A stretch of DNA of 64,000 bases from Steroidobacter gossypii (GTDB lineage Bacteria; Pseudomonadota; Gammaproteobacteria; Steroidobacterales; Steroidobacteraceae). The position numbers and the translations under genes were made by a program. This document shows positions 23,872 to 32,848 of the stretch, piece after piece. Position 1 is the first letter of the stretch. Every line of letters begins with the position of its first letter. Under the pieces are notes generated by a model. That model had not been told where the DNA came from. It made no database searches and saw nothing but the letters and a program-made list of their open reading frames with translations. Where the stretch lies: contig NZ_JAEVLS010000001.1 in the NCBI RefSeq assembly GCF_016801985.1, positions 186,001 through 250,000 of the forward strand. The letters are read 5' to 3'.

Positions 23872-24477
23872 ATGCATCGGCTGCACAGAAGTTCGGGGCT
23901 GCTCGCCCTGGTTGTTGCGTCCTGCCTGGCCGGCCCTTCCGGCATGGCTGATCCGCTGCACAAGTTCGGCAATGAGGGTGCTTGGGTGCATGTGGATAGT
24001 GGCTGGAAATTCCCCCAAGGCGTGGGCGATTTCGCACGCGTGGCGCAGCCATACAACATCGATGGGAACAACGATGCTGGCGCCGAGTATAGGCACGGCG
24101 CTGCTACCATCGAGCTGGAAATTTACGCCGCCGACTCGGCGGCTACAGATGCGACGTTGGATGGCGCCAAGGCCACGGCCATGCGGAAGGCGGGTCAAGG
24201 CGCTCGCGTGCTATCGGAGGAGCCGTTCGAGGCTGGCGTGCTCGAGAATGCTCACACGGATGGCGGCAAAGTCATCAAGGGCGCGAAGATCATTTACGCG
24301 ACCGATGCTAAAACACACGAGGCGCGCAGTCGCCTCTACTACTTTACAACGGACCAGTGGCGCGTGCTCGTGAGAGCCGCGACGCAGGATGACAGCAAGG
24401 CAGGCGATAGCATGCTCGATGAGTTCGTGCGTGCGCTGCCTTGGGATACGCTGGGCAGCGATTCGGGTTTGCATTGA
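23872..24477 (+). CDS. Secreted protein of unknown function
   Basis: The 201-residue protein has a signal peptide (RLHRSSGLLALVVASCLAG, cleaved near MADP). The mature part is a mixed alpha/beta domain with WVHVDSGWKFPQGVGDFARV, ATIELEIYAADS, RVLVRAATQDDS and a final helix AGDSMLDEFVRALPWD. I do not recognise the family. ATG 23872 was chosen because the signal peptide starts there; upstream in-frame sequence includes the inverted repeat. It is followed by a lipoprotein gene after 7 bases, so the two probably share a transcript. Confidence 0.65.
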   Translation: MHRLHRSSGLLALVVASCLAGPSGMADPLHKFGNEGAWVHVDSGWKFPQGVGDFARVAQPYNIDGNNDAGAEYRHGAATIELEIYAADSAATDATLDGAKATAMRKAGQGARVLSEEPFEAGVLENAHTDGGKVIKGAKIIYATDAKTHEARSRLYYFTTDQWRVLVRAATQDDSKAGDSMLDEFVRALPWDTLGSDSGLH

Positions 24478-24484
24478 CCCGGAC

Positions 24485-25054
24485 ATGTACTGGATGCGAC
24501 CTTCCGTTGCTGTCATTGCGGTGAGCATGCTCGCCGCCTGCGGCGGTCTCGCCTATTTACATGTGACGCGAGATCCGGCGCAGGAGGCTCACTCAGCCCG
24601 GGCTGATGACACTTCGGGGAAGGCTGTCGTGGCGCCTGCCGTCACTGCGACCAGTCCGGCGTCTTCGTTGTCCGCCGCGTCCGACGAAGAAACATCTGCT
24701 TCAACAGCCGTCGCGACGTCAGAGACGATCGCGCGGTGGATCAATGATACTGAAAGCCCCGTCGCCGAGACCCGCGCCAGCGCCATCGCCGCCCTCGCGA
24801 ATGCACCTGAATCGCAAGCCATCCCCGCACTCAAACGCGTACTCGAAACCGGCGAACCGAACGTGGACCGCCACATCGCCCTCCGCTCCCTGCACGCCCT
24901 CGCCCTACGCAGCGCGGACCCGACTGGCCAGATCCGCGCCGTGATTCGCCACGCCATCTACCACGGCGACGACGATAACGTCACCCAAACCGCCCAATCG
25001 CTGCTCGACGACATCGAAGCCGACTTCGCCGAGCGCGAACAACCCGCCAACTAG
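24485..25054 (+). CDS. Small lipoprotein with HEAT-like helical repeats
   Basis: The 189-residue product has a lipoprotein signal with AVSMLAAC, then a low-complexity Ala/Ser/Thr stretch to about 80. The C-terminal half is helical and resembles HEAT/armadillo repeats (ETRASAIAALANAPESQAI, NVDRHIALRSLHALALRSA). Such proteins usually mediate protein contacts. ATG 24485 lies 7 bases after the previous stop; ATG 24494 is also possible and leaves a more standard signal. Its last part shows heavy C-ending codon use typical of this genome. Confidence 0.62.
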   Translation: MYWMRPSVAVIAVSMLAACGGLAYLHVTRDPAQEAHSARADDTSGKAVVAPAVTATSPASSLSAASDEETSASTAVATSETIARWINDTESPVAETRASAIAALANAPESQAIPALKRVLETGEPNVDRHIALRSLHALALRSADPTGQIRAVIRHAIYHGDDDNVTQTAQSLLDDIEADFAEREQPAN

Positions 25055-25110
25055 CGCACCCACCGGCCTTCAGCAGCCGCCAGAAGAGCGGGCAGCTACC
25101 CGCCGAAGAC

Positions 25111-26058
25111 TCAGGCGAGAATGCTGACAACCCGCCCGATCGACCAGTAAGCCGCGACGCCGCCAATGGCATACAACGCCGGCGTGCGAGCCGCGATGAA
25201 GCGCGGCTGCGAGGCGAACAAGCGATATACGCAATAGCAACCGATCACAACGAGCAGTTGCCCAAGCTCGACACCCAGGTTGAATGTGAGCAACGCCACG
25301 AACAGATGCTTCTGCGGCAAGCCAATCTCGGACAACGCGCCTGCAAACCCAAGGCCGTGCACCAACCCGAATAGAAACGCGACCAGCGCCGGCCACCGGC
25401 GAGACAAAGTCTGCTCCTTGTTGAGCGCCTCGCCCGCCACCAACATGATAGAAAGCGCAATGGTTGCCTCCACCGGCGGCGAGCGCAGTGTGAGCAGGCC
25501 GAGCGCGCTCAGAGCCAACGTGAAGCTATGCGCCAGCGTGAACGCGCTGATGGTGAGCACCAACCGCTTGTTGAAGTTCACCAGAAACAGCAGCGACAAC
25601 ACGAACATCAGGTGATCGAAGCCACCCAGGATGTGCTCGACACCGAGAATCCCGTAGGCCTGCGCAATCTCGCCCATGCCGCGGCGGTCCTCAGCCGAGC
25701 CATACAGGTGCACCTCGGGCTGCCCCGCGGTGAGCGTGAAGATCCTGCTCTGACCATCCAGCCAGAAGATCTTCACGATGGCCGCCGAATAACGCTCGCC
25801 CACCCCCTGGACCTCGAGCGTGCCGAACAAGCCCTTCTCCCCACACCGAAGCATGTTCATGTCGGCAACGCAGCTCTCCGGCCACACCGGACTCAGCTCG
25901 GTGCCCGCAGCCCTGTTGCCACTGGCAGTCCATTGCCACAGAAACTCGCCCGGCGCAGTCTCGCGAACCTCCATCTCCGCCATGCTCAACTCATGTGCGG
26001 ATACAGAACCGGCAACGAATGTCGCCAGCATCAATAGCAGAAGGTGAACGGCGCGCAT
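25111..26058 (-). CDS. HupE/UreJ-family membrane protein
   Basis: The 315-residue protein has a signal peptide followed by an N-terminal soluble domain of about 130 residues (HELSMAEMEVRETAPGEF). From about 150, GVEHILGGFDHLMFVLSLLF carries the conserved His/Asp cluster of HupE/UreJ, and six membrane helices follow (AFTLAHSFTLALSALGLL, FGLVHGLGFAGAL). HupE/UreJ proteins are thought to move nickel or other metals. No hydrogenase or urease is nearby, so the metal is unknown. ATG overlaps the PpiC gene stop as TGATG; it forms one operon with the PpiC and PHP genes. Confidence 0.82.
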   Translation of the reverse strand: MRAVHLLLLMLATFVAGSVSAHELSMAEMEVRETAPGEFLWQWTASGNRAAGTELSPVWPESCVADMNMLRCGEKGLFGTLEVQGVGERYSAAIVKIFWLDGQSRIFTLTAGQPEVHLYGSAEDRRGMGEIAQAYGILGVEHILGGFDHLMFVLSLLFLVNFNKRLVLTISAFTLAHSFTLALSALGLLTLRSPPVEATIALSIMLVAGEALNKEQTLSRRWPALVAFLFGLVHGLGFAGALSEIGLPQKHLFVALLTFNLGVELGQLLVVIGCYCVYRLFASQPRFIAARTPALYAIGGVAAYWSIGRVVSILA

Positions 26059-26924
26059 CACTTCTGCTCCACGCCATCGATCTTGATCGTGTACTTCTGG
26101 GCCAGCGCACGCACGGACGCGCTGCGCTGTGCAGCCATCTCCGCATCGGTCCAATCCTGCAGAACCACGCCGCGCAGTTGCTCGAAATCAGCCGGTTGCG
26201 CAGCGAGCGTCGACTCGAGCCGCATCGCGCGCCAACCTTTCTTGTCCTGTATCGCTCGCCACTCCCCTGGAGGCGACGCTTCCAGCGCGGCGGCGAACTC
26301 CGCACCGTAGCTCTGAACGATGTTGCTATGGGGCCGGTCATTGAACACGCGCAATCCAGCCTCAGCATCCGGAGGCGTGCCGGAATTCAGCGCACTCACG
26401 AAGGCGCGCACGGCGGCCTCAGTGGCATCGCCCGACAACACCGCTTCCTGAAAACTGAAACGCGCCGGCGTGTCGTACCGCGAGCGGTTCTTTTCGAACC
26501 AGGCGCGCAGTACCTGCTCATCGTACGGCGGACGTTTGGTGTTCGCGTCGACCATGCTCAGCGCCTTGAAGATCACGCGCTCGCGAATGGCCTTGTCGCC
26601 CTTGTCGAGCCCGAGCGCCAGGCCTTCGCGATACAACACCTCGTTGTCGAGCCACACCTGTCGCAGCGCCTGCAGCTCCTCGGCATTGGGCTCGCGACCG
26701 CGCGAAGCACTGAAGACTCGCTGGATTTCGGCGTCGGTCGAGGAGTCCAGCTCGATGAGAAGCGGATTCTCCTCTTGACCCGCGATCAAGGAATCGACGC
26801 CGAACAACACCGCGCCGATCAGAACAAAATGAAATAAAGGCTCACGCAGCCACGCAACACGTCGTTCCGACTTCGCAGCGACTCGGGGCGCGGGCTCGTC
26901 GATAGAAGAAACAACAGAAGACAT
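26058..26924 (-). CDS. PpiC-type peptidyl-prolyl isomerase-like membrane protein
   Basis: The 288-residue protein has an N-terminal membrane anchor (FHFVLIGAVLFGVDSLIAG, about 30-49), a SurA-like helical section (QALRQVWLDNEVLYREGLAL, IRERVIFKALSMV), and a C-terminal parvulin-like region (ARFSFQEAVLSGD...), in which several consensus residues are not obvious. It may act as periplasmic chaperone rather than active isomerase. ATG 26924 follows AAGGCGG; a TTG two codons upstream is less likely. The coupled HupE gene suggests it helps fold or assemble that protein or the exported PHP protein (inference). Confidence 0.75.
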   Translation of the reverse strand: MSSVVSSIDEPAPRVAAKSERRVAWLREPLFHFVLIGAVLFGVDSLIAGQEENPLLIELDSSTDAEIQRVFSASRGREPNAEELQALRQVWLDNEVLYREGLALGLDKGDKAIRERVIFKALSMVDANTKRPPYDEQVLRAWFEKNRSRYDTPARFSFQEAVLSGDATEAAVRAFVSALNSGTPPDAEAGLRVFNDRPHSNIVQSYGAEFAAALEASPPGEWRAIQDKKGWRAMRLESTLAAQPADFEQLRGVVLQDWTDAEMAAQRSASVRALAQKYTIKIDGVEQK

Positions 26925-26953
26925 ATACAACCGCCTTACCGGAAACGAACGAA

Positions 26954-26975
26954 CGCCGCGCGTTGCCGCGCGGCG
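26954..26975. repeat. Perfect 9-bp GC hairpin between PHP and PpiC genes
   Basis: CGCCGCGCG (26954-26962) pairs with CGCGCGGCG (26967-26975) around a TTGC loop. Read on the minus strand it falls just after the PHP gene and before the PpiC gene. Only scattered T residues follow, so it may reduce read-through or protect the upstream mRNA end rather than fully terminate. Confidence 0.5.
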
Positions 26976-27000
26976 CTCTTGGGCTCACACGACGTGAAAA

Positions 27001-29286
27001 TCAGTTCACGCCGGCAACGATCTGACCTTCCTTGACTTCGACGAAGATCGGATTGCTGTAGAACCACAGGTCCGCCCAGGCCGCCACGTCATAGCTGACG
27101 TACTGCGGACCGGTGACCTCCGGATACCGCGCCAGGTGATCCGGGCAACCGTCGATGCTGTCGCCGGTGTACACGGTGTTGGCCGGAATCGGTGTGGACA
27201 TGCGCACCGTGCACGGGATCGTCAGCTTCGACGGATCGCTGGCGTTGGTGTAGATGTCGGCCAGCGGATTGCCGTTCGCATCGGTCTCGTACGGCACGGC
27301 CGGCGGCAGGTTGGTGCCGCGCAGACGCACGTACTGCGAATCGGCCACACCCTTGATCCGGAACACCATGGTCTTGAAGCCGGCGAAAGCATCGTTGCCG
27401 TTGCCGTACTTGCTCTTCCATTTGCCCGGGCCGAAGGTATGCAGCACCTTGGCGGTGGTGTTCTTCGCACCTTCCGGCACCGTGCTCATATCCTGATTGT
27501 CGATCCAGTTGTCGGGCCACTGACCGGAGTACTCGGGCGTGCCGGGCTGTTTGTAACCCTTCACGTAACCGCGAATCAGATCGACGTGGCTGAGCTCGGG
27601 CATGTTGAGCGGCTGGTTGACACCGATCTGCGCCAGCGAAGGATTCGCGAAGGTGTACGGCGAGTAGTTGGTTCCAGTCGGATCGCGCAGCGCGACCGCG
27701 ACCACAACATCCTCACCCATGCGGATCTTCAACTTCTCGCCCATGGTGGCGCAGTTCGCGTTGTTGATATTCACATCGGTGCGATTCATCGCAGCCTGCA
27801 GCGCGAACACTTCCAGCTGCGCCTCACCCTGAGCACCCTTGAAACGCTCGCCCGCGCAAGCCACGAAGGTCAGACGGTCGATCAGCTGACCCGAAGCGGT
27901 CCAGCTGTTACCGCTGCGCAGACCGTCGACGATCTCTTGCGGAGTGTTGATGTCGCTGGCTTTGCCTTCGGTATCGCGGACCATCACGAAGTCGCGCTGA
28001 TATTCGCCAGGATAGAAGTCCTGGGTGGTGCGGCGATCGTCCGGAGCAAAGCTGCCGCGGTTGTGCCAGTCGGAGCTCGCGAAGAACCACCAGTTGCGGC
28101 CTTCACCCAGCAGCGCATCCCACACGCCGCCGATCTGAGCGCCATACACGCCGGTGCCGCCATAAGTGGTGCCGCCGACGCTGTCGACGCGCACGCCGCC
28201 GATGTTGTTGCGATCGGGGCTGTACTCGCCGCGGTTGTCCGAAGCGCCGTGACCCGGCTGCGTCTCCATGCCGAACGCGACCGTCGGCGCCGCGTTGTTG
28301 AAGTTGCGCAGGTGCTCGATGTTGAAGCCGTTGTTGCCGTCCGGATTGAACGGTCCCGCGCGCTCGAGGTGCGCCGGCACGTAGTAGCTGGTGGTCGGGT
28401 GATAAGCGGCCATCCACTTCATCGCTTCCACAGTCTTCAGATGACCGCGCACGCCGCTGCCCGCGCCACCGGCAGGCATGATCTTGGCGGCCGTCGGACG
28501 CCAGTCGGGATTCGACGGCGACGAATGGTCGCTGCCCGGCACCGAGCAATCCCAGTTCTGACCGCCGCCACGGCTGTTATCCGTGTCGCCGCGATCGAAG
28601 CAGTACGACCACTTGGCAAGCGCGGTGGCGTCGCCGACCGGCACGTAGCCGCCCGCACCGACGGTGCCGCCCTTCTTGCCAACGATCTGGCCACTGATGA
28701 CGGACATCGAAGTGTGCTCGTGGCCGGCCACGACCGACTCGAGGCCCATGAACACCGGCACGTTCTTCAGGCCGCTCAGGTATTCGGTGACCGGATACTG
28801 GTATTCCTGGATCGACTGCCAGCGCCACATGCTCGGATTCGGCAGCGAGGCGAGCGCGGTGGTGGAGCTGCCATCGGAGGAGCCGGTGTTACCTTTCACG
28901 GCGGCGGTGCCGATGCTGTTGGCCCAGGTCGTGCTCGGGCCGCGACCTTCGACGTACGGATACGCCGGCGTGCTCAGCGATGCATCTTCGACCAGCGTGC
29001 AGTTGCGATTGCCGCTGCCGCCGTGGCCGGCTTGCACGAACCAGTCCAGGCCCCAGGGCGTGTCCTGCTTGTCCGTCGACTTTTTCACCAGCTTCTCCAT
29101 GGAGATGGCGCCGTCGGAGCATGTGGTGTGGTTGTGGAAATCGCCCGTGGCGTAGGTGCCTTTGGGCTTCGCTGCCGATTGGCTCGGTTCACCTGCGTCC
29201 TTGGCCGTAGCGGCGGCCATCGTGGCCGCACTGAGTACCGTCGCGACCGCCGCTGCGATCTGACTTCGGGTGAATACGACTGTCAT
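27001..29286 (-). CDS. Exported PHP-superfamily protein (DUF3604)
   Basis: The 761-residue protein has a signal peptide (SQIAAAVATVLSAATMAAATA). GDFHNHTTCSDG at about 48-59 is the first PHP metal motif; other His/Asp residues occur in QAGHGG, GLESVVAGHEHTS and ASSDWHNRG. PHP enzymes are metal-dependent phosphoesterases or related hydrolases. The DUF3604 group is periplasmic and uncharacterised. The C-terminal part holds several Cys pairs. It is the first gene of the PHP-PpiC-HupE cluster; the upstream 205 bp has no clear promoter I can define. Confidence 0.84.
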   Translation of the reverse strand: MTVVFTRSQIAAAVATVLSAATMAAATAKDAGEPSQSAAKPKGTYATGDFHNHTTCSDGAISMEKLVKKSTDKQDTPWGLDWFVQAGHGGSGNRNCTLVEDASLSTPAYPYVEGRGPSTTWANSIGTAAVKGNTGSSDGSSTTALASLPNPSMWRWQSIQEYQYPVTEYLSGLKNVPVFMGLESVVAGHEHTSMSVISGQIVGKKGGTVGAGGYVPVGDATALAKWSYCFDRGDTDNSRGGGQNWDCSVPGSDHSSPSNPDWRPTAAKIMPAGGAGSGVRGHLKTVEAMKWMAAYHPTTSYYVPAHLERAGPFNPDGNNGFNIEHLRNFNNAAPTVAFGMETQPGHGASDNRGEYSPDRNNIGGVRVDSVGGTTYGGTGVYGAQIGGVWDALLGEGRNWWFFASSDWHNRGSFAPDDRRTTQDFYPGEYQRDFVMVRDTEGKASDINTPQEIVDGLRSGNSWTASGQLIDRLTFVACAGERFKGAQGEAQLEVFALQAAMNRTDVNINNANCATMGEKLKIRMGEDVVVAVALRDPTGTNYSPYTFANPSLAQIGVNQPLNMPELSHVDLIRGYVKGYKQPGTPEYSGQWPDNWIDNQDMSTVPEGAKNTTAKVLHTFGPGKWKSKYGNGNDAFAGFKTMVFRIKGVADSQYVRLRGTNLPPAVPYETDANGNPLADIYTNASDPSKLTIPCTVRMSTPIPANTVYTGDSIDGCPDHLARYPEVTGPQYVSYDVAAWADLWFYSNPIFVEVKEGQIVAGVN

Positions 29287-29491
29287 CTTGTATCGAAGCT
29301 CCCTTCAAGCTGTCGTGGGTGTTGTGAAGGGACGGAGCGTAGATAGCGCATATGACTGGCATGTGAACTATTGATGATCCTTGCTTCCAATCTGCGACAT
29401 GGCTCGCCTGCCTTGTCATGAAGCAGTAGCAATCGCATTCCTAAAATAAAAGGTTGCGCGCCCGCGCGAGTCACGTCGAAGCAGTTCGCTC

Positions 29492-30115
29492 ATGTCCGAG
29501 GTCATTGGTCTTTTTCCGACGCCGCTGATGCGGATTCCCGGTGCGCTGGACCGCGCCCTGGTCGACGGACTGGTGGAGCACTTCAGCTCGCGCGCCTGGT
29601 TGTCGAATAACGCTTCGGACAATCTGTCGCACACCAGCATGCTGAAGCCTTCCGACAGCGCGCTGCTCGTGACCGCAGCGACCGCCATCACGCCGCTGCT
29701 GGGCGAGTTCGGTGCGCTGCTGTTCGGCGAACGACTACCCTGGTCGCTGAAAGAAATGTGGGTGAACCTGCTCGACACCGGCGGCCGACAGGCCATGCAC
29801 AATCACGCGAACAGCTTCATCTCCGGCGTGGCCTATCTCACGCCTACGCATCCCGATTCGCGCACCGTGTTCATGAAGTCGCCGGGTGGCACGGACTTCT
29901 CCTTCAAGAACGATCATGCCGGCAGCGTCACCGGGCCCTACAACGCGGAAAAGTGGATCAGTCCGCAACCGGAGCCCGGTGACATCGTGTTGTTCCCCAG
30001 TTACTTGATGCACGCGGTGCCGCCGAATCCGGGCGCACGGCGGATCACGCTGGCATTCAACGCTATTCCGTCGCAGCTCGATTCCTGGGGATACAAAATT
30101 GCTTTCAGCGGCTGA
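29492..30115 (+). CDS. Putative 2-oxoglutarate/Fe(II)-dependent oxygenase
   Basis: The 207-residue protein resembles the TIGR02466-type 2OG-Fe(II) oxygenases. QAMHNHANSFISGVAYL provides the first iron ligand region, FPSYLMHAVPPN supplies the distal His, and GARRITLAFN carries the Arg that holds 2-oxoglutarate. Related enzymes hydroxylate peptides or small molecules; the substrate here is unknown. ATG 29492 fits the conserved N-terminus VIGLFPTPLMRI. The next gene starts with a GTG one base past its stop, so the two are probably cotranscribed. Confidence 0.75.
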   Translation: MSEVIGLFPTPLMRIPGALDRALVDGLVEHFSSRAWLSNNASDNLSHTSMLKPSDSALLVTAATAITPLLGEFGALLFGERLPWSLKEMWVNLLDTGGRQAMHNHANSFISGVAYLTPTHPDSRTVFMKSPGGTDFSFKNDHAGSVTGPYNAEKWISPQPEPGDIVLFPSYLMHAVPPNPGARRITLAFNAIPSQLDSWGYKIAFSG

Positions 30116-30116
30116 C

Positions 30117-32831
30117 GTGCAGATCTCCGCCGACGCGACGCGCGTCGAACACGGCAGTGCACATCACATGGTGTCAGCGTGCCTGCTGATGCTGGCGTCG
30201 GGATTCGCCGGCCTGGCTTATCAGATCGTTTGGACTCAGCAGAGCACAGCCTGGCTGGGTCACGAATCCGCGGCGGTGCTCGCGGTTGTCGCGGCGTTCT
30301 TCGGTGGCCTGGCGTTGGGCGCGCTCGCCCTCGGCTCGCGCATTGAACGCAGCGCTCGCCCGGCGCATTGGTACGCTGGCTGCGAGATTGCGATCGGCAT
30401 CTGGAGTCTGACGCTCATCGCACTCCTTGATCCGGCGTCGAGCGCGCTGCTCGCGTTGCTTGGGCCGCAGCCTTCGCCCGTGTGGCATTGGTTCGTTGCG
30501 TTCTTCGGCACGATGGTGTTGTTGTTACCGGCAACGATGGCCATGGGCGCGACTTTGCCGGCGATGGAGCGCGTGCTTGCCGGCACCTCGTCCAGAAACA
30601 TTTCCATCAGCGCTCTCTATGCAGCCAACACTGCAGGCGCAGTGCTTGGCGTGATCGCGGCGGCATTCTGGCTGGTTCCCGAGCTTGGGTTGGCCCGGAC
30701 TGGCCTGGTCTGCGCAATGCTCAACTTTGGATGCGCGGGCCTGGCGATGCGCCTGCGCGCGAATGGTGTCAACGCCGCGCCTGTACATCCGAACTTGTCG
30801 CGCGATGGCAAACGCATGATAGGGCTGCTGGCCGCCACTGGGTTGCTCGGCATCGGCTACGAAGTGCTGGTCGTTCGCGCACTGAGTCAGATTGCCGAGA
30901 ACACGGTTTATACGTTCGCCTTGCTGCTGGCTGTGTACCTGATCGGCACCGCGCTCGGAGCGGCGATGTATGGTCGCTGGCTGACGAAGCGAATCGCGCG
31001 ACAACGACATGGCGCCGGTCCTGACGTGCCCACGAGGGCGGGCGCCAGCTTGCACACAGGCAAGCATGACTCGCCCGCCATGAGCGCGGGCGCCGGCTGG
31101 CAAACCGGCGAGCACGGCGCGTCCGCCAACATAGATGCCGGGCCGCTGAACATGCTGCTCCAGGCATTGGCAGCGGCATGCCTCCTCGGCACTCTACTCC
31201 TGGCGGGCGCGGATGCGGTGAAAGAATGGATCGTAGACACGCTCGGGACCAACATCACTTCGGCGCTGATCGGCGAAGCCGCCATTGCCGCAATCGCCTT
31301 CTTGCTGCCGACGATGATCATGGGCGCGCTCTTCAGTCACTTGAGCACCAGCGCGCGTGAGCGCGGTATCAGCTTTGGACGCGCCATCGGCGTCAATACG
31401 TTGGGCGCAGCCGCCGCGCCGCTGATGTTTGGCGTCGTGCTGCTGCCGTGGATCGGACTCAAGCCGACGTTGATCCTGGCCTCCGCGGGCTATCTGCTCT
31501 TGGTCGCGCGACGCGCATGGATGCTGCCGACGCAGTGGGCCATGGTCGCAGGCGCGACAGCCTGTATGTTTTTGGCGCCCTCGCTGCTCAACACAACCAT
31601 TCCTGCCGGCGGCAGGCTGGTCAGTCACAACGAAGGTGTGATGGCAAGCGTCAGCGTGGTCGAAGACGCATCGGGCGTCGCGACCTTGCACATCAACAAT
31701 CGACAGCAGGAAGGCAGCAGCGCCACGCTACTCGCCGACGCGCGCCAGGCACTGCTTCCGGTACTGCTCCATCGGTCACCGAAGCATGCGTTGTTTCTTG
31801 GCCTCGGCACCGGATTGACCGCGTCCTCGGCAACACTTCAACCGTCGCTACAAGTCGACGCCATCGAGCTCGTGCCCGAGGTGATCGCCGCGTCGGCGGG
31901 CTTCGTCAGCTCATACGCGGATGGCGCAGATCTCACACGCTTACAGACGATGAGCGCCGACGCTCGGCGCTTCGTACGTACCAGCGCTCGGCAATACGAC
32001 GTGATCGTGGCCGACAACTTCCATCCTGCTCGAAGCGGCTCCGCATCTCTCTATACGACGGAGCATTTCGAGAGCGTGCGCGAGCGGTTGGCCGAGGACG
32101 GCCTGTTCTGCCAATGGCTGCCGCTGCATCAGCTCGATCTTGGCACCCTGCGCAGTATCGTCCGTTCGTATCTGAGCGTATTTCCGCGAGGCGCGGCTTT
32201 GCTTTCGACCTATAGCCTGGAGACGCCAACCATCGGCCTGATCTCACATCGAAACGGCGAGCCATTCAACCTCGGACACGTCCGCGCGCAACTCGCCACT
32301 CCGCGCGCAATCGGTCTCGAAGCGTTCGGCATCACGGACGAGCTCGCCCTCCTCGGAAGTTTCGTCGCGGGCCCGAGTGCGTTGGCGAAGTTCGCTGGAA
32401 ACGCGCCCCTCAACACCGACGATCGGCCGATCGTTGCTTATCGGGCGCCGCAGATCATTTACTCTCCTGCATCGATGCCAAGGGATCGACTGATCGAGCT
32501 GCTTCATGAACTCGATATCACACCCGCGGAGCTGCTGGGCGACTCCGACCGGTCAGAATGGAACACTCGGTTGACGGCTTATTGGACGGCGCGCAATCGT
32601 TTCATCGAAGTGGGTCGCGACGTTCGCCCCACTTCAGATGTTGGTGACATGCTGGCGCAAGTTCGCGAACCCTTGCTGGGCGTGCTGCGTCTCAGTCCGG
32701 ACTTTCGGCCCGCCGCCGACCCTTTGTTTCGTATGGCGCAGGCTCTCAGCCAGGAGCAGCCGGAGGCAGCGCGCGCATTGCTGACCGAGCTCCAGCAGGC
32801 GCAGTCCCACTCGACAATGCGACGACCTTGA
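30117..32831 (+). CDS. Fused MFS-like membrane protein/spermidine synthase-type domain
   Basis: The 904-residue protein starts at GTG 30117 (TTG 30099 is an in-frame alternative). About 1-490 forms 11-14 membrane helices (LMLASGFAGLAYQIVWTQQ, PATMAMGATLPAMERVL, PTMIMGALFSHLS). From about 560 comes a spermidine synthase-like Rossmann domain (LFLGLGTGLTASSAT, VDAIELVPEV, YDVIVADNFHP). This fusion is widespread and its substrate is not established; true polyamine synthesis is doubtful. Residues about 307-338 are an unusual hydrophilic insert encoded by a palindromic repeat pair. A C-terminal tail of about 130 residues looks helical. Confidence 0.82.
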   Translation: MQISADATRVEHGSAHHMVSACLLMLASGFAGLAYQIVWTQQSTAWLGHESAAVLAVVAAFFGGLALGALALGSRIERSARPAHWYAGCEIAIGIWSLTLIALLDPASSALLALLGPQPSPVWHWFVAFFGTMVLLLPATMAMGATLPAMERVLAGTSSRNISISALYAANTAGAVLGVIAAAFWLVPELGLARTGLVCAMLNFGCAGLAMRLRANGVNAAPVHPNLSRDGKRMIGLLAATGLLGIGYEVLVVRALSQIAENTVYTFALLLAVYLIGTALGAAMYGRWLTKRIARQRHGAGPDVPTRAGASLHTGKHDSPAMSAGAGWQTGEHGASANIDAGPLNMLLQALAAACLLGTLLLAGADAVKEWIVDTLGTNITSALIGEAAIAAIAFLLPTMIMGALFSHLSTSARERGISFGRAIGVNTLGAAAAPLMFGVVLLPWIGLKPTLILASAGYLLLVARRAWMLPTQWAMVAGATACMFLAPSLLNTTIPAGGRLVSHNEGVMASVSVVEDASGVATLHINNRQQEGSSATLLADARQALLPVLLHRSPKHALFLGLGTGLTASSATLQPSLQVDAIELVPEVIAASAGFVSSYADGADLTRLQTMSADARRFVRTSARQYDVIVADNFHPARSGSASLYTTEHFESVRERLAEDGLFCQWLPLHQLDLGTLRSIVRSYLSVFPRGAALLSTYSLETPTIGLISHRNGEPFNLGHVRAQLATPRAIGLEAFGITDELALLGSFVAGPSALAKFAGNAPLNTDDRPIVAYRAPQIIYSPASMPRDRLIELLHELDITPAELLGDSDRSEWNTRLTAYWTARNRFIEVGRDVRPTSDVGDMLAQVREPLLGVLRLSPDFRPAADPLFRMAQALSQEQPEAARALLTELQQAQSHSTMRRP
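31038..31127. repeat. In-frame pair of REP-like palindromic units
   Basis: Two 42-bp units (31038-31079 and 31086-31127) are separated by 6 bp, giving a 48-bp period, and share 33 of 42 bases. Unit 1 is bounded by GGCGGGCG (31037-31044) and CGCCCGCC (31072-31079), with an inner perfect stem GCTTGC/GCAAGC. Unit 2 has an inner GCCGG/CCGGC stem. The arrangement is that of REP/BIME-type mobile palindromes. They add two 16-residue repeats to the encoded protein without breaking its frame. Confidence 0.7.
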
Positions 32832-32848
32832 GCGCCAACTGGGTCGAC

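Noticed and set aside
27136-29346. A 736-codon plus-strand frame over the PHP gene
   Set aside because: Shadow of a clear exported PHP-superfamily protein; composition is Arg/Ala/Val/His-rich without motifs.
30117-32831. Naming the fused protein a spermidine synthase (speE)
   Set aside because: Only the Rossmann part is similar; the large membrane region and altered active-site context match a family whose substrate is unknown.
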